Of a stretch of 64,000 nt of DNA, positions 9,021 through 16,395 are shown in pieces. Every line of letters starts with the position of its first letter. Within the stretch, counting starts at the first letter, position 1. Position numbers and translations under genes: made by a program. The notes under the pieces are model-generated. The model saw only the letters and a list, made by a program, of their open reading frames with translations. It made no database searches and was not told the origin of the DNA. Source of the stretch: UBA11591 sp040220895. GTDB lineage: Bacteria > Bacteroidota > Bacteroidia > Flavobacteriales_E > Vicingaceae. The DNA is taken from contig JAVJVY010000016.1 of assembly GCA_040220895.1 (NCBI GenBank), positions 1 through 64,000 on the forward strand, written 5' to 3'.

Positions 9021-10358
9021 ATGTTTAAGAAAATTCTGATTGCCAACAGAGGTGAAATTGCATTGCGCGTAATACGCACATGTAAGGAAATGGGTGTGAA
9101 GACTGTTGCAGTTTATTCAACCGCTGACAGAGATAGTTTACACGTGCGTTTTGCCGATGAAGCCGTGTGTATTGGCCCCCCTCCAAGCGCTGATTCTTAC
9201 CTGAAAATATCGGCCATCATGTCGGCAGCCGAAATTACCAATGCAGATGCTATCCACCCGGGATACGGATTCCTTTCTGAGAATGCGAAATTCTCAAAGA
9301 TCTGTGCTGAACACAATGTAAAGTTCATTGGTGCATCTCCAGAAATGATTGATGGTATGGGTGATAAAGCGTCTGCAAAGATGACCATGATCAAGGCGGG
9401 AGTTCCTACCGTTCCGGGATCTGAAGGGATCATAGACGATGTTAAAACCGGAAAAAAGGAGGCTGTTAAAATTGGATACCCTGTCATGATAAAGGCTACA
9501 GCTGGTGGGGGTGGCAAGGGAATGAGGATTATTTGGTCTGAAAAGGAATTCGAAGATCATTGGAATAGTGCAAAACAAGAGGCCAAGGCATCATTTGGCA
9601 ATGATGGCATGTACATGGAGAAATTCATAGAAGATCCCCGTCACATTGAAATTCAAATCATTGCCGACCAATACGGAAGAGTCAGTCATCTTTCCGAAAG
9701 GGATTGCTCAATTCAGCGTAGGCATCAGAAGCTGGTTGAAGAGACGCCTTCACCATTTATGACTAAAAAACTTCGAGACGAAATGGGAAAAGCTGCTATC
9801 AAAGCAGCCAAAGCCGTTAACTATGAGGGCGTTGGAACAGTTGAGTTCTTAGTTGATAAAAACCGAAAGTTCTATTTCATGGAAATGAATACGCGTATTC
9901 AAGTGGAACATCCTATCACCGAAGAAGTGATAAACTACGACCTGATTCGCGAACAGATCAAGGTAGCAGCCGGCATTGAAATTACAGGGAAAAATTACGA
10001 TCCGGAGCGTTATTCTATCGAGTGTAGAATAAATGCAGAAGATCCGTCCAAGGGCTTCAGACCAAGCCCCGGAACCATTACCAATTTTCATTCTCCGGGA
10101 GGACATGGAGTGAGAGTCGACACCCACGTTTATGCTAGCTACACAATTCCGCCGAATTACGATTCAATGATTGCTAAGCTTATCACAGTTGCCCTCACAA
10201 GAGAAGAGGCCATCATGAAAATGGAGCGTGCGTTGGATGAATTTGTTATTGAAGGAATTAAGACAACCATTCCTTTTCATCAAAAATTGATGAAAGATGA
10301 GAATTTCAGAAAAGGCAAGTACACAACTAAGTTTTTAGAAGGGTGGAAGTTTGATTGA
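9021..10358 (+). CDS. accC: Biotin carboxylase subunit of acetyl-CoA carboxylase
   Basis: AccC carboxylates biotin on AccB with ATP and bicarbonate. The 445 residues show the biotin-carboxylase N-domain (MFKKILIANRGEIALRV) and HPGYGFLSEN (79-88). The ATP-grasp glycine loop is AGGGGKGMR (161-169) after Lys158. They also show RDCSIQRRHQKLVEE, EMNTRIQVEHP and the C-terminal domain with ECRINAEDP. Length is typical. No accA or accD is in the window. The stop codon directly abuts the arsC stop on the other strand. Confidence 0.97.
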   Translation: MFKKILIANRGEIALRVIRTCKEMGVKTVAVYSTADRDSLHVRFADEAVCIGPPPSADSYLKISAIMSAAEITNADAIHPGYGFLSENAKFSKICAEHNVKFIGASPEMIDGMGDKASAKMTMIKAGVPTVPGSEGIIDDVKTGKKEAVKIGYPVMIKATAGGGGKGMRIIWSEKEFEDHWNSAKQEAKASFGNDGMYMEKFIEDPRHIEIQIIADQYGRVSHLSERDCSIQRRHQKLVEETPSPFMTKKLRDEMGKAAIKAAKAVNYEGVGTVEFLVDKNRKFYFMEMNTRIQVEHPITEEVINYDLIREQIKVAAGIEITGKNYDPERYSIECRINAEDPSKGFRPSPGTITNFHSPGGHGVRVDTHVYASYTIPPNYDSMIAKLITVALTREEAIMKMERALDEFVIEGIKTTIPFHQKLMKDENFRKGKYTTKFLEGWKFD

Positions 10359-10373
10359 TCAAATTTCAATCAA
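10351..10373. terminator. Weak inverted repeat shared by the accC and arsC 3' ends
   Basis: TTGATTGA (10351-10358) and TCAATCAA (10366-10373) form an 8-base stem with a 7-base loop that covers both convergent stop codons. It is AT-rich and has no T tract, so it may be only a weak bidirectional stop signal. Confidence 0.3.
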
Positions 10374-10781
10374 TATCTTCTCGCTCAACTTTCGGCAATA
10401 TTCGTTAATCTCGTCTCTGCTTTTCTTGAAAGCATCTAGTTTTTTTTGTTCACTTCCCTTAACTTTATCCGGATCGGGGAAATTATGGTGAAGTTGTGAA
10501 GTCGAGGCTGGAAAGTAAGGACATTTTTCCTTGGCGTTATCACAAACCGTTATCACGTAATCAAAAGTCGATTCTTTAAGTTCGAGAATGGTATTAGAGG
10601 TCTGCTTAGAAATGTCAATACCATTTTCTTTCATAGTTTCAACGGCCCTGTCATTTAGACCGTGCGCCTCAATTCCAGCACTGTAGACGGCGGCTCTGTT
10701 ACCTAGGTATTTTCGAAGAAAACCCTCGGCCATTTGACTCCGGCAAGAGTTCCCTGTACATAGTACCAGGATGTTTATCAT
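10359..10781 (-). CDS. arsC: Arsenate reductase, thioredoxin-coupled low-molecular-weight phosphatase type
   Basis: ArsC reduces arsenate to arsenite so that it can be exported. The 140-residue protein has the phosphatase P-loop CTGNSCR (Cys8-Arg14) and the redox pair Cys80 and Cys87 (TVCDNAKEKCPYF). The spacing 8/80/87 is the same as the 10/82/89 of the well-studied staphylococcal enzyme. This makes thioredoxin, not glutaredoxin, the likely electron donor. It is the last gene of the ars operon, 46 bases after the pump gene. No feature suggests a plain tyrosine phosphatase instead, since the Cys pair is intact. Confidence 0.93.
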   Translation of the reverse strand: MINILVLCTGNSCRSQMAEGFLRKYLGNRAAVYSAGIEAHGLNDRAVETMKENGIDISKQTSNTILELKESTFDYVITVCDNAKEKCPYFPASTSQLHHNFPDPDKVKGSEQKKLDAFKKSRDEINEYCRKLSEKILIEI

Positions 10782-10827
10782 TCCATAAATTTAATTTTTT
10801 AGGCCAACTTCTACCCGTTATTCGTCC

Positions 10828-11880
10828 TTAAGCCTCATTTTTAATTGAAGAACCACGGTAGTACTGTTTCTTAAGCCAAAAGGCCAAGCGAACTAGCAGG
10901 ATCAATGCGGGAACCTCTACCAATGGGCCAATGACACCGGTAAAAGCTTCTCCTGAATTCAGTCCGAATACAGCAATAGCCACAGCAATTGCAAGTTCAA
11001 AATTGTTGCCGGCGGCAGTGAAGGAAATGGAGATGTTCTTCTTGTAATCTGCACCCAAAGATCGGCTTATGAAAAAACCGGCCATAAACATCAGAAAGAA
11101 ATAGATCAACAAAGGGATGGCGATTTTGACAACATCCAACGGAATCTCTACGATCTTTTCACCTTTTAGTGAGAACATCACAACAATGGTAAATAGCAGG
11201 GAGATAAGCGTCAAAGGCGCTATTCCGGGAATGAATTGCTCTTTGTACCATTGTTCCCCTTTGATTTTAACAAGCGCTAGTCGGCTCAATAAGCCAGCCA
11301 AAAAAGGAATGCCAAGGTAGATCAAGACGCTCTTTGCAATGGTAGAGATACTAATATCGACTATGGCTCCCTCAAAACCAAAATAAGGTGGAAGTACGGT
11401 AATAAAAATCCAGGCATAAAAACTATAGGCAAAAACTTGAAAAATGCTGTTTAGGGCAACAAGTCCTGCGCCGTATTCACTGCTCCCTTTGGCCAGGTCA
11501 TTCCATACCAGAACCATGGCAATGCATCGCGCTAATCCAATTAATATGAGCCCTACCATGTAATGAGGGTGATCCTTTAAAAAGATTACTGCCAGAAAAA
11601 ACATGAGTAAAGGTCCGATGACCCAATTCAAAAGAATCGATATACTTAGAATGCGCACATCTTTGAATATTGCCGGGAGTAATTTATAATCTACCTTGGC
11701 CAGGGGGGGATACATCATCAGAATAAGCCCGATGGCAATGGGAATGTTGGTCGATCCATAGCTGAATGAATCTATGAATACCGAGGAAGATGGAAGAAAA
11801 TAACCCAGACTGACACCAAAAGTCATGGCCAGAAATATCCACAAAGTCAGGTACTGATCGAGAAAATTCAGCTTTTTCAT
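10828..11880 (-). CDS. acr3: ACR3-family arsenite efflux transporter
   Basis: A 350-residue inner-membrane protein with about ten hydrophobic segments (for example residues 13-30, 48-60, 78-100, 107-127 and 221-238). It matches the ACR3 (bile acid/arsenite) family. Cys119 in LIGLARCIAMVLVWNDLAKG and Glu322 in GPLVEVPALILL correspond to the essential Cys and Glu of the family. It exports arsenite, probably driven by the proton gradient. It is flanked by arsC downstream and by the Cys-rich peptide and arsR upstream. A hairpin lies just ahead of its start (11897-11921), which may set its expression relative to arsR. ArsB is excluded because the fold and motifs are ACR3-like. Confidence 0.93.
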   Translation of the reverse strand: MKKLNFLDQYLTLWIFLAMTFGVSLGYFLPSSSVFIDSFSYGSTNIPIAIGLILMMYPPLAKVDYKLLPAIFKDVRILSISILLNWVIGPLLMFFLAVIFLKDHPHYMVGLILIGLARCIAMVLVWNDLAKGSSEYGAGLVALNSIFQVFAYSFYAWIFITVLPPYFGFEGAIVDISISTIAKSVLIYLGIPFLAGLLSRLALVKIKGEQWYKEQFIPGIAPLTLISLLFTIVVMFSLKGEKIVEIPLDVVKIAIPLLIYFFLMFMAGFFISRSLGADYKKNISISFTAAGNNFELAIAVAIAVFGLNSGEAFTGVIGPLVEVPALILLVRLAFWLKKQYYRGSSIKNEA

Positions 11881-11896
11881 TGGTCAGTTATAAAGA

Positions 11897-11921
11897 GAGG
11901 CCACTGCATGGCAATGGCCTC
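11897..11921 (-). terminator. Intercistronic hairpin between the Cys-rich peptide and acr3
   Basis: GAGGCCA (11897-11903) pairs with TGGCCTC (11915-11921) over an 11-base loop, 17 bases before the acr3 start. It lacks a proper T tract, so a partial terminator, attenuator or RNA-stabilising stem are all possible. Confidence 0.4.
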
Positions 11922-11941
11922 AATGTTTCTAAAAAGAATGA

Positions 11942-11998
11942 TTAACAGCAGATGACCTCTTCGCCACAACAGCCTGTAGAACAACAAATGGTTTTCAT
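11942..11998 (-). CDS. 18-residue peptide with three Cys-Cys pairs, inside the ars operon
   Basis: The frame ATG (11998) to TAA (11942) reads MKTICCSTGCCGEEVICC. Six of 18 residues are Cys, arranged as CC-x3-CC(x5)CC with regular 4-6 residue spacing. It starts 1 base after the arsR stop codon (the TGA ends at 12000) and ends 61 bases before acr3, so it lies within the operon and would be translationally coupled to arsR. It is not a family I know. By composition a trivalent-arsenic or metal-thiolate binding peptide is the simplest idea, but this is inference. The alternative is that it is a chance frame, or a remnant of a longer arsR C-terminus, since ArsR itself ends in CC. Ordinary gene callers would skip it for length. 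Confidence 0.55.
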   Translation of the reverse strand: MKTICCSTGCCGEEVICC

Positions 11999-11999
11999 A

Positions 12000-12338
12000 T
12001 CAACAACAGTTTAAATCGGTTTTAAAATTGTGCATGTCTTCAAGAATGAGTTTCAATTCGTTTTCTAGTTCAGCCCATTTGTCCCAGTCTATGCAATAAC
12101 AAGACCTCGGGCCATCGATCTCTCCTTTTATAATGCCAGCCCCTTTTAATTCTTTGAGGTGCTGAGAAACCGTTGATTGTGCCAAGGGCAGGCCTTCGAC
12201 AATCTCGCCGCAAATACAACTTTGTTTTTCCGCAAGAATGCGCAAGATTCTAACCCGGGCCGGGTGGGACAAGACCTTGCCAATAGTAGCAAGCTTCTGA
12301 TCAGATTCCGAAAATATTTCTTTCTTATTATATGCCAC
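12000..12338 (-). CDS. arsR: ArsR/SmtB-family arsenic-responsive repressor
   Basis: A 112-residue winged-helix repressor that is released from DNA by arsenite. The recognition helix region is LPLAQSTVSQHLKELKGAG (about 50-68). Cysteines occur in three clusters: Cys41/Cys43 (SCICGEI, just before the recognition helix), Cys80/Cys82 (SCYCIDW, in the wing) and Cys111/Cys112 at the very end. The classical ELCVCDL motif is present only in the altered form SCICGEI. First gene of the ars operon; the Cys-rich peptide, acr3 and arsC follow. A palindrome upstream (12350-12365) is a likely operator for autoregulation. The gene is divergent from the radical SAM gene at 12.5 kb. Confidence 0.93.
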   Translation of the reverse strand: MAYNKKEIFSESDQKLATIGKVLSHPARVRILRILAEKQSCICGEIVEGLPLAQSTVSQHLKELKGAGIIKGEIDGPRSCYCIDWDKWAELENELKLILEDMHNFKTDLNCC

Positions 12339-12349
12339 CTAAATTGTAA

Positions 12350-12365
12350 ATCGTAAATATACGAT
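12350..12365. promoter_or_regulatory. Candidate ArsR operator
   Basis: ATCGTA-AATA-TACGAT is a perfect 6-base inverted repeat with a 4-base centre, 12 bases before the arsR start. Read on the minus strand its middle is TATATTTA (12354-12361), one mismatch from the -7 consensus TAnnTTTG, so repressor binding would cover the promoter. Confidence 0.6.
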
Positions 12366-12472
12366 AAAAGAATTAAAACACGATTATTCAATAACATTGG
12401 CAGCGACAAAAGAATAATTCATAAAGAATCGGGTCAGTTTAATAAAGCACAATCTCGCCAACCGTATTACCA

Positions 12473-12480
12473 TATATTTG
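12473..12480 (+). promoter_or_regulatory. -7 box ahead of the radical SAM gene
   Basis: TATATTTG fits TAnnTTTG exactly. It ends 4 bases before the ATG at 12485, so the transcript would have almost no leader. No clear -33 TTG is seen. Confidence 0.5.
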
Positions 12481-12484
12481 CCTT

Positions 12485-13507
12485 ATGCCTGCGTTAACTG
12501 CAAGTCATAAGAAGTTAGTCCGCCAATTGACATTGGTCAAAATATGGAATGGTGTCCTGCTGTATTGCTCCTACCAACTTTCTAGATTAAGCGGCATTAA
12601 TATTCATGCCGGAAGTCCTGTCAGTATTGCTATTGAACCCACAACAGCTTGTAATTTACGATGCCCTGAGTGCCCAAGTGGAATCCGGTCTTTCACTAGA
12701 CCAACCGGAAACCTTAAAAAAAGCGGTTTTGAAAAATTGATTGACCAGATACATCGACGCACGTCTTATTTGACCTTTTATTTTCAAGGGGAACCCTATT
12801 TGAATCCGGATTTTCTCGATATGGTGAGCTATGCTTCTAAAAAGGGCATCGTTACTTCGACCTCGACAAATGCACATTTTTTGGATGATACCATTGCCCG
12901 CAGAACGGTCGAATCAGGACTGGATCGTTTAATAATCTCTATCGATGGGACAGACCAACAGACCTATGAATCCTATCGCATAGAGGGTGATTTGCACAAG
13001 GTGATTGAGGGAACCAAAAACGTAGTTCGCTGGAAACAGGAGTTGAATAGTACTTCCCCAGAGGTTATTTTTCAATTCCTTGTAGTTAAACCAAATGAAC
13101 ATCAAATTGAGGATGTACAACATTTGGGAACTATTTTGAATGTGGATAAGGTCGTATTGAAATCGGCACAGATCTACGATTATAAAAATGGAAGTGAACT
13201 TATTCCGGACAACGTAAAGTATTCCAGGTACAAAAAGAATAAAGACGGCACATGGTCCATCAAAAACAAACTCCTGAATCAATGCTGGCGAATGTGGTCA
13301 TCTTGTGTTATCACATGGGACGGAGATGTTGTTCCCTGTTGTTTTGACAAAGACGCCAAGCATAAACTTGGAAACGCCTTTTCAAAGCCCTTTGAAGAAA
13401 TTTGGAAAAGCGAGCCGTATGCTAATTTCAGGTCGACCATATTGAAGGGACGAGATCAGATCGATATTTGCCGCAATTGTTCGGAAGGAACCCAGGTTTG
13501 GGTTTAG
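12485..13507 (+). CDS. Radical SAM protein with SPASM-type C-terminal cysteine cluster
   Basis: The 340-residue protein carries the radical SAM cluster CNLRCPEC (Cys56, Cys60, Cys63), a CxxxCxxC that binds the [4Fe-4S] cluster and SAM. It also has a FQGEPYLNPDF motif and LIISIDGTDQQTYESYR, typical of the SPASM subgroup. The C-terminal third has Cys-rich segments (NQCW, SSCVITWDGDVVPCCFD, ICRNCSEG) that should bind an auxiliary iron-sulfur cluster. The overall form matches the Fe-S oxidoreductases often found in Bacteroidota near cell-surface genes. No precursor peptide or partner enzyme is next to it, so the substrate is unknown. It is divergent from the ars operon, and an arsenic role is not shown by the sequence. 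Confidence 0.85.
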   Translation: MPALTASHKKLVRQLTLVKIWNGVLLYCSYQLSRLSGINIHAGSPVSIAIEPTTACNLRCPECPSGIRSFTRPTGNLKKSGFEKLIDQIHRRTSYLTFYFQGEPYLNPDFLDMVSYASKKGIVTSTSTNAHFLDDTIARRTVESGLDRLIISIDGTDQQTYESYRIEGDLHKVIEGTKNVVRWKQELNSTSPEVIFQFLVVKPNEHQIEDVQHLGTILNVDKVVLKSAQIYDYKNGSELIPDNVKYSRYKKNKDGTWSIKNKLLNQCWRMWSSCVITWDGDVVPCCFDKDAKHKLGNAFSKPFEEIWKSEPYANFRSTILKGRDQIDICRNCSEGTQVWV

Positions 13508-13627
13508 ATTTTTCCGGAATCATCGTTTCTAAATAAAGTCTTAATTATATTGACCTCACTCGATTGCGTATTTAGCTATCAAATGTTAACAAAGTGCTAA
13601 TTTTCCCGGTTTAAGATGATTTCTCCC

Positions 13628-13635
13628 TACTTTTG
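13628..13635 (+). promoter_or_regulatory. -7 box that decides the start of the metallophosphoesterase gene
   Basis: TACTTTTG matches TAnnTTTG exactly. A TTG at 13633 in the same frame falls inside this box and cannot be the start codon of the transcript. The first usable codon is the GTG at 13642, which would be at or near the transcription start. Confidence 0.55.
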
Positions 13636-13641
13636 TCATCC

Positions 13642-14901
13642 GTGAGATCGCGCATCGTCATTTTATTCTTACTCCTCACTGTTATTTTCCTTCTGGAATT
13701 ATACACTTATTCAGGGCTTTTTCCTTACCTGAACCAATTAAAAAATGGTGAGTACTATTGGATAGTTTATTACGCATTGGCAGCTTTGTCTCTAATTTCA
13801 GCCTATGTTTTAGTAAGGGATGCCGGTGAAATTCAGCCGGGTATTCTGAAGAAAGCTTCTTCGAACGTCATGGGGGGACTGGCCCTGACACTGATCTTAA
13901 CGAAACTAGCTTTTGTTTCAGTGATTTTTACGGAAGATGTATACCGCCTGGTCTTATTGATTTATCAAAATGGGCTGGCCCTGTTTAATGATGCTGATCC
14001 GGCGAACATGGTATCAAGAAATGCCCAAATGGCAAAACTTGGCCTTGCTTTTGCTATGATTCCGCTTGTTTCATTTGTCCATGGTATTACCCTTGGAAAG
14101 TACAAATTCCGGGTAAAACGCATTCGGTTGCATTTTAACGATTTACCTCAGGCTTTTGACGGATATCGAATTGTCCAGTTTTCAGACATGCATTCAGGAA
14201 GCTTTGACAGTTTGAAAAGGGTTCAAAAAGGAATGGAAAAAATGCAAGCTGAAGGTGCTGACCTTATTCTTTTTACCGGCGACATGGTCAACAATCATGC
14301 AGATGAAGTTAAGCCCTTTGTAAGCATGTTAAAAAACCTTAAGGCCGTGGATGGTAAATTTTCTATTCTCGGAAACCACGACTACGGTGATTACATCCAT
14401 TGGGCAAGTATTGAAAAGAAAATGCAAAACTTGGTTAGTCTTATTGGTTATCAGGAAGAAGCCGGTTTTAAACTTCTTATGAATGAAGGGATATCATTGA
14501 AGCGCGGTGAAGAGCGAATCAAACTGCTAGGTGTGGAAAATTGGGGAAAACCGCCATTTCCTCAACACGGTGACTTAAATGCGGCGTTAAAAGATGTTAA
14601 AAATGATGATTTTGTAATTCTCATGTCCCACGACCCGAGTCATTGGGACCTTGAAGTTATTAAGCAAAAAAAGAAGATTCATCTAACCCTGAGTGGTCAC
14701 ACGCATGGCATGCAATTCGGCTTTGATATTCCAGGATTAAAATGGAGCCCCGTCAAGTATAAATACCCGCGCTGGAGTGGACTGTATTGTGAACTAGACC
14801 GATATCTTTATGTGAACAATGGCTTTGGTTTTCTCGGTTTTCCTGGGCGCGTGGGCATTTACCCAGAGATTACCGTGATCGAATTGAAAGTAAAAGATTA
14901 A
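13642..14901 (+). CDS. Membrane-anchored metallophosphoesterase (YkuE-like)
   Basis: The N-terminal part (about residues 1-150) has four hydrophobic segments. The C-terminal half has all five calcineurin-type metallophosphatase motifs: FSDMHSG, FTGDMVNN, LGNHDYG, MSHDPSHW and LSGHTHGMQFG. These bind two metal ions and hydrolyse phosphate esters. The layout resembles the YkuE/UDP-diacylglucosamine hydrolase-like proteins of this superfamily, but substrate is not evident. The frame also has a TTG at 13633, rejected because it overlaps the -7 box, so the GTG at 13642 is used (419 residues). It stands alone between the radical SAM gene and convergent frr. Cytoplasmic versus periplasmic facing of the catalytic domain is not clear. 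Confidence 0.85.
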   Translation: MRSRIVILFLLLTVIFLLELYTYSGLFPYLNQLKNGEYYWIVYYALAALSLISAYVLVRDAGEIQPGILKKASSNVMGGLALTLILTKLAFVSVIFTEDVYRLVLLIYQNGLALFNDADPANMVSRNAQMAKLGLAFAMIPLVSFVHGITLGKYKFRVKRIRLHFNDLPQAFDGYRIVQFSDMHSGSFDSLKRVQKGMEKMQAEGADLILFTGDMVNNHADEVKPFVSMLKNLKAVDGKFSILGNHDYGDYIHWASIEKKMQNLVSLIGYQEEAGFKLLMNEGISLKRGEERIKLLGVENWGKPPFPQHGDLNAALKDVKNDDFVILMSHDPSHWDLEVIKQKKKIHLTLSGHTHGMQFGFDIPGLKWSPVKYKYPRWSGLYCELDRYLYVNNGFGFLGFPGRVGIYPEITVIELKVKD

Positions 14902-15025
14902 TGACATTAACCCCAGGATTAAATTGCCTAATCTTCTCCCACCTACAAGATCATTTCTGATCGAGGATCAAGCCCAATTCCCGCTGTTCTAATTCGAAGA
15001 ATGAAAAGGCCAAATCCAGCGCCCT

Positions 15026-15589
15026 CTAAACCGTCATGATGTCCGTTTCCTTTTTGACAATCTTGTCATCAATTCGCTGGACATATTTATCGGTGAGTAC
15101 TTGGATATCGGCTTCGGCGTCTCGGGCCAAGTCTTCTGAAAAGTGCTCTTTGATGAGTTTTTTTATCTCATCATTTGCATCTTTTCTCGCATTGCGCACG
15201 CTTATTTTGGCATTCTCCGCCTCATGCTTTGCCTGCTTAACAAGATTTAAACGTCTTTCTTCGGTCAGCGCTGGCACGTTTATCATGATCAATTCACCGT
15301 TGTTCTGAGGATTAAGCCCCAAATTGGCATTTATAATGGCCCTTTCGATGGTCTCTAACAATGACTTTTCCCAAGGTTGGATAGAAATGGTCCTTGGATC
15401 GGGAGTGTTGACATTGGCCACCTGACTCAATGGTGTGTTGACTCCGTAATAATCCACATAAACTCCATCTACCATGCTGGGAGAAGCTTTACTGGCTCGA
15501 ATTTTTAAGAGTTCAGCGTCAAGATGCTGAATGGCCTTATCCATTGAATCTTTGGCCATTTCATTAATTAAGTCTAGATCTTCTTGCAT
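15026..15589 (-). CDS. frr: Ribosome recycling factor
   Basis: RRF splits post-termination ribosomes together with EF-G. The 187-residue protein shows the typical ELLKIRASKASPSMVDGVYVDYYG near the N-terminus, TISIQPWEKSLLETIERAI, and the helical LTEERRLNLVKQAKHEAE. The family is usually 183-187 residues, so it is full length. It follows pyrH by 14 bases and probably shares its transcript, the usual order pyrH-frr. No good terminator was seen downstream; the next 120 bases up to the metallophosphoesterase gene hold nothing recognisable. Confidence 0.97.
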   Translation of the reverse strand: MQEDLDLINEMAKDSMDKAIQHLDAELLKIRASKASPSMVDGVYVDYYGVNTPLSQVANVNTPDPRTISIQPWEKSLLETIERAIINANLGLNPQNNGELIMINVPALTEERRLNLVKQAKHEAENAKISVRNARKDANDEIKKLIKEHFSEDLARDAEADIQVLTDKYVQRIDDKIVKKETDIMTV

Positions 15590-15603
15590 AGTAATTTATT
15601 ATT

Positions 15604-16311
15604 TCAAACACTAACCAGGGTTCCCTCTTTATCGCCATTTAATACCCTAGAAAGGTTCCCGGCTTTGTTCATGTCAAATACGATTATTGGCAATTTATTC
15701 TCTTTACAAAGGGTAAAAGCGGTCATATCCATCACATTTAAGCCCTGATCATATACTTGGTCAAAGGATATCGAATCGTATTTTACAGCATTATCGTCTT
15801 TTTCAGGATCTGCACTATAAATACCATCTACTCTGGTACCTTTTAATATAACGTCGGCGTCGATTTCAATGGCTCTTAAGCTTGCCGCGGTATCTGTTGT
15901 AAAATAAGGGTTGCCCGTACCGGCACCAAAAATAACAACCCGCCCTTTTTCCAAATGACGAACGGCCCGTCGCTTAATATATGGTTCAGCTATTTGTTCC
16001 ATTTTGATGGCCGTAAGCAGTCTGGTTTTGATCTCCAGGTGTTCCAAAGAAGATTGCAGGGCCAGGCTGTTTATTACTGTTGCCAACATTCCCATATAAT
16101 CTCCTTGTACCCGATCAATGGCGCTGTCCAAAGATTGAAATCCCCTGAAAATATTGCCTCCACCGATTACAATGGCCATTTCAACCCCATCCAACACGGC
16201 TTTTTTGATTTCTTCAGAATACTGTTTCAGAATGTTGTGATCGATCCCGTACTGCTGATCGCCCATTAAGGATTCGCCGCTAAGCTTTAAAAGGACACGA
16301 TTATATTTCAT
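15604..16311 (-). CDS. pyrH: UMP kinase
   Basis: PyrH phosphorylates UMP to UDP. The 235 residues start MKYNRVLLKLSGESLMGD, contain the phosphate-binding VIGGGNIFRG and the GTGNPYFTTDTAASLRA segment typical of the bacterial amino acid kinase fold. Length matches the family (about 235-240). It lies between tsf and frr. A strong terminator sits between tsf and this gene, so pyrH-frr should have its own promoter in the short 37-base space downstream of that terminator or rely on readthrough. A clear box was not identified there. Confidence 0.97.
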   Translation of the reverse strand: MKYNRVLLKLSGESLMGDQQYGIDHNILKQYSEEIKKAVLDGVEMAIVIGGGNIFRGFQSLDSAIDRVQGDYMGMLATVINSLALQSSLEHLEIKTRLLTAIKMEQIAEPYIKRRAVRHLEKGRVVIFGAGTGNPYFTTDTAASLRAIEIDADVILKGTRVDGIYSADPEKDDNAVKYDSISFDQVYDQGLNVMDMTAFTLCKENKLPIIVFDMNKAGNLSRVLNGDKEGTLVSV

Positions 16312-16348
16312 GAAGTGGAATTGGCGTATAAAAATAGAACATTTAGAT

Positions 16349-16376
16349 CAAAAAAAAGGGGAGTAAAAACTCCCCT
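16349..16376 (-). terminator. Rho-independent terminator of the rplM-rpsI-rpsB-tsf operon
   Basis: On the minus strand GGGGAGT (16369-16375) and ACTCCCC (16358-16364) form a 7-base stem with a TTTT loop, followed by eight T residues (+ strand A tract 16350-16357). It sits 20 bases after the tsf stop. Confidence 0.85.
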
Positions 16377-16395
16377 GTTCACAAACTGTGTTTTC

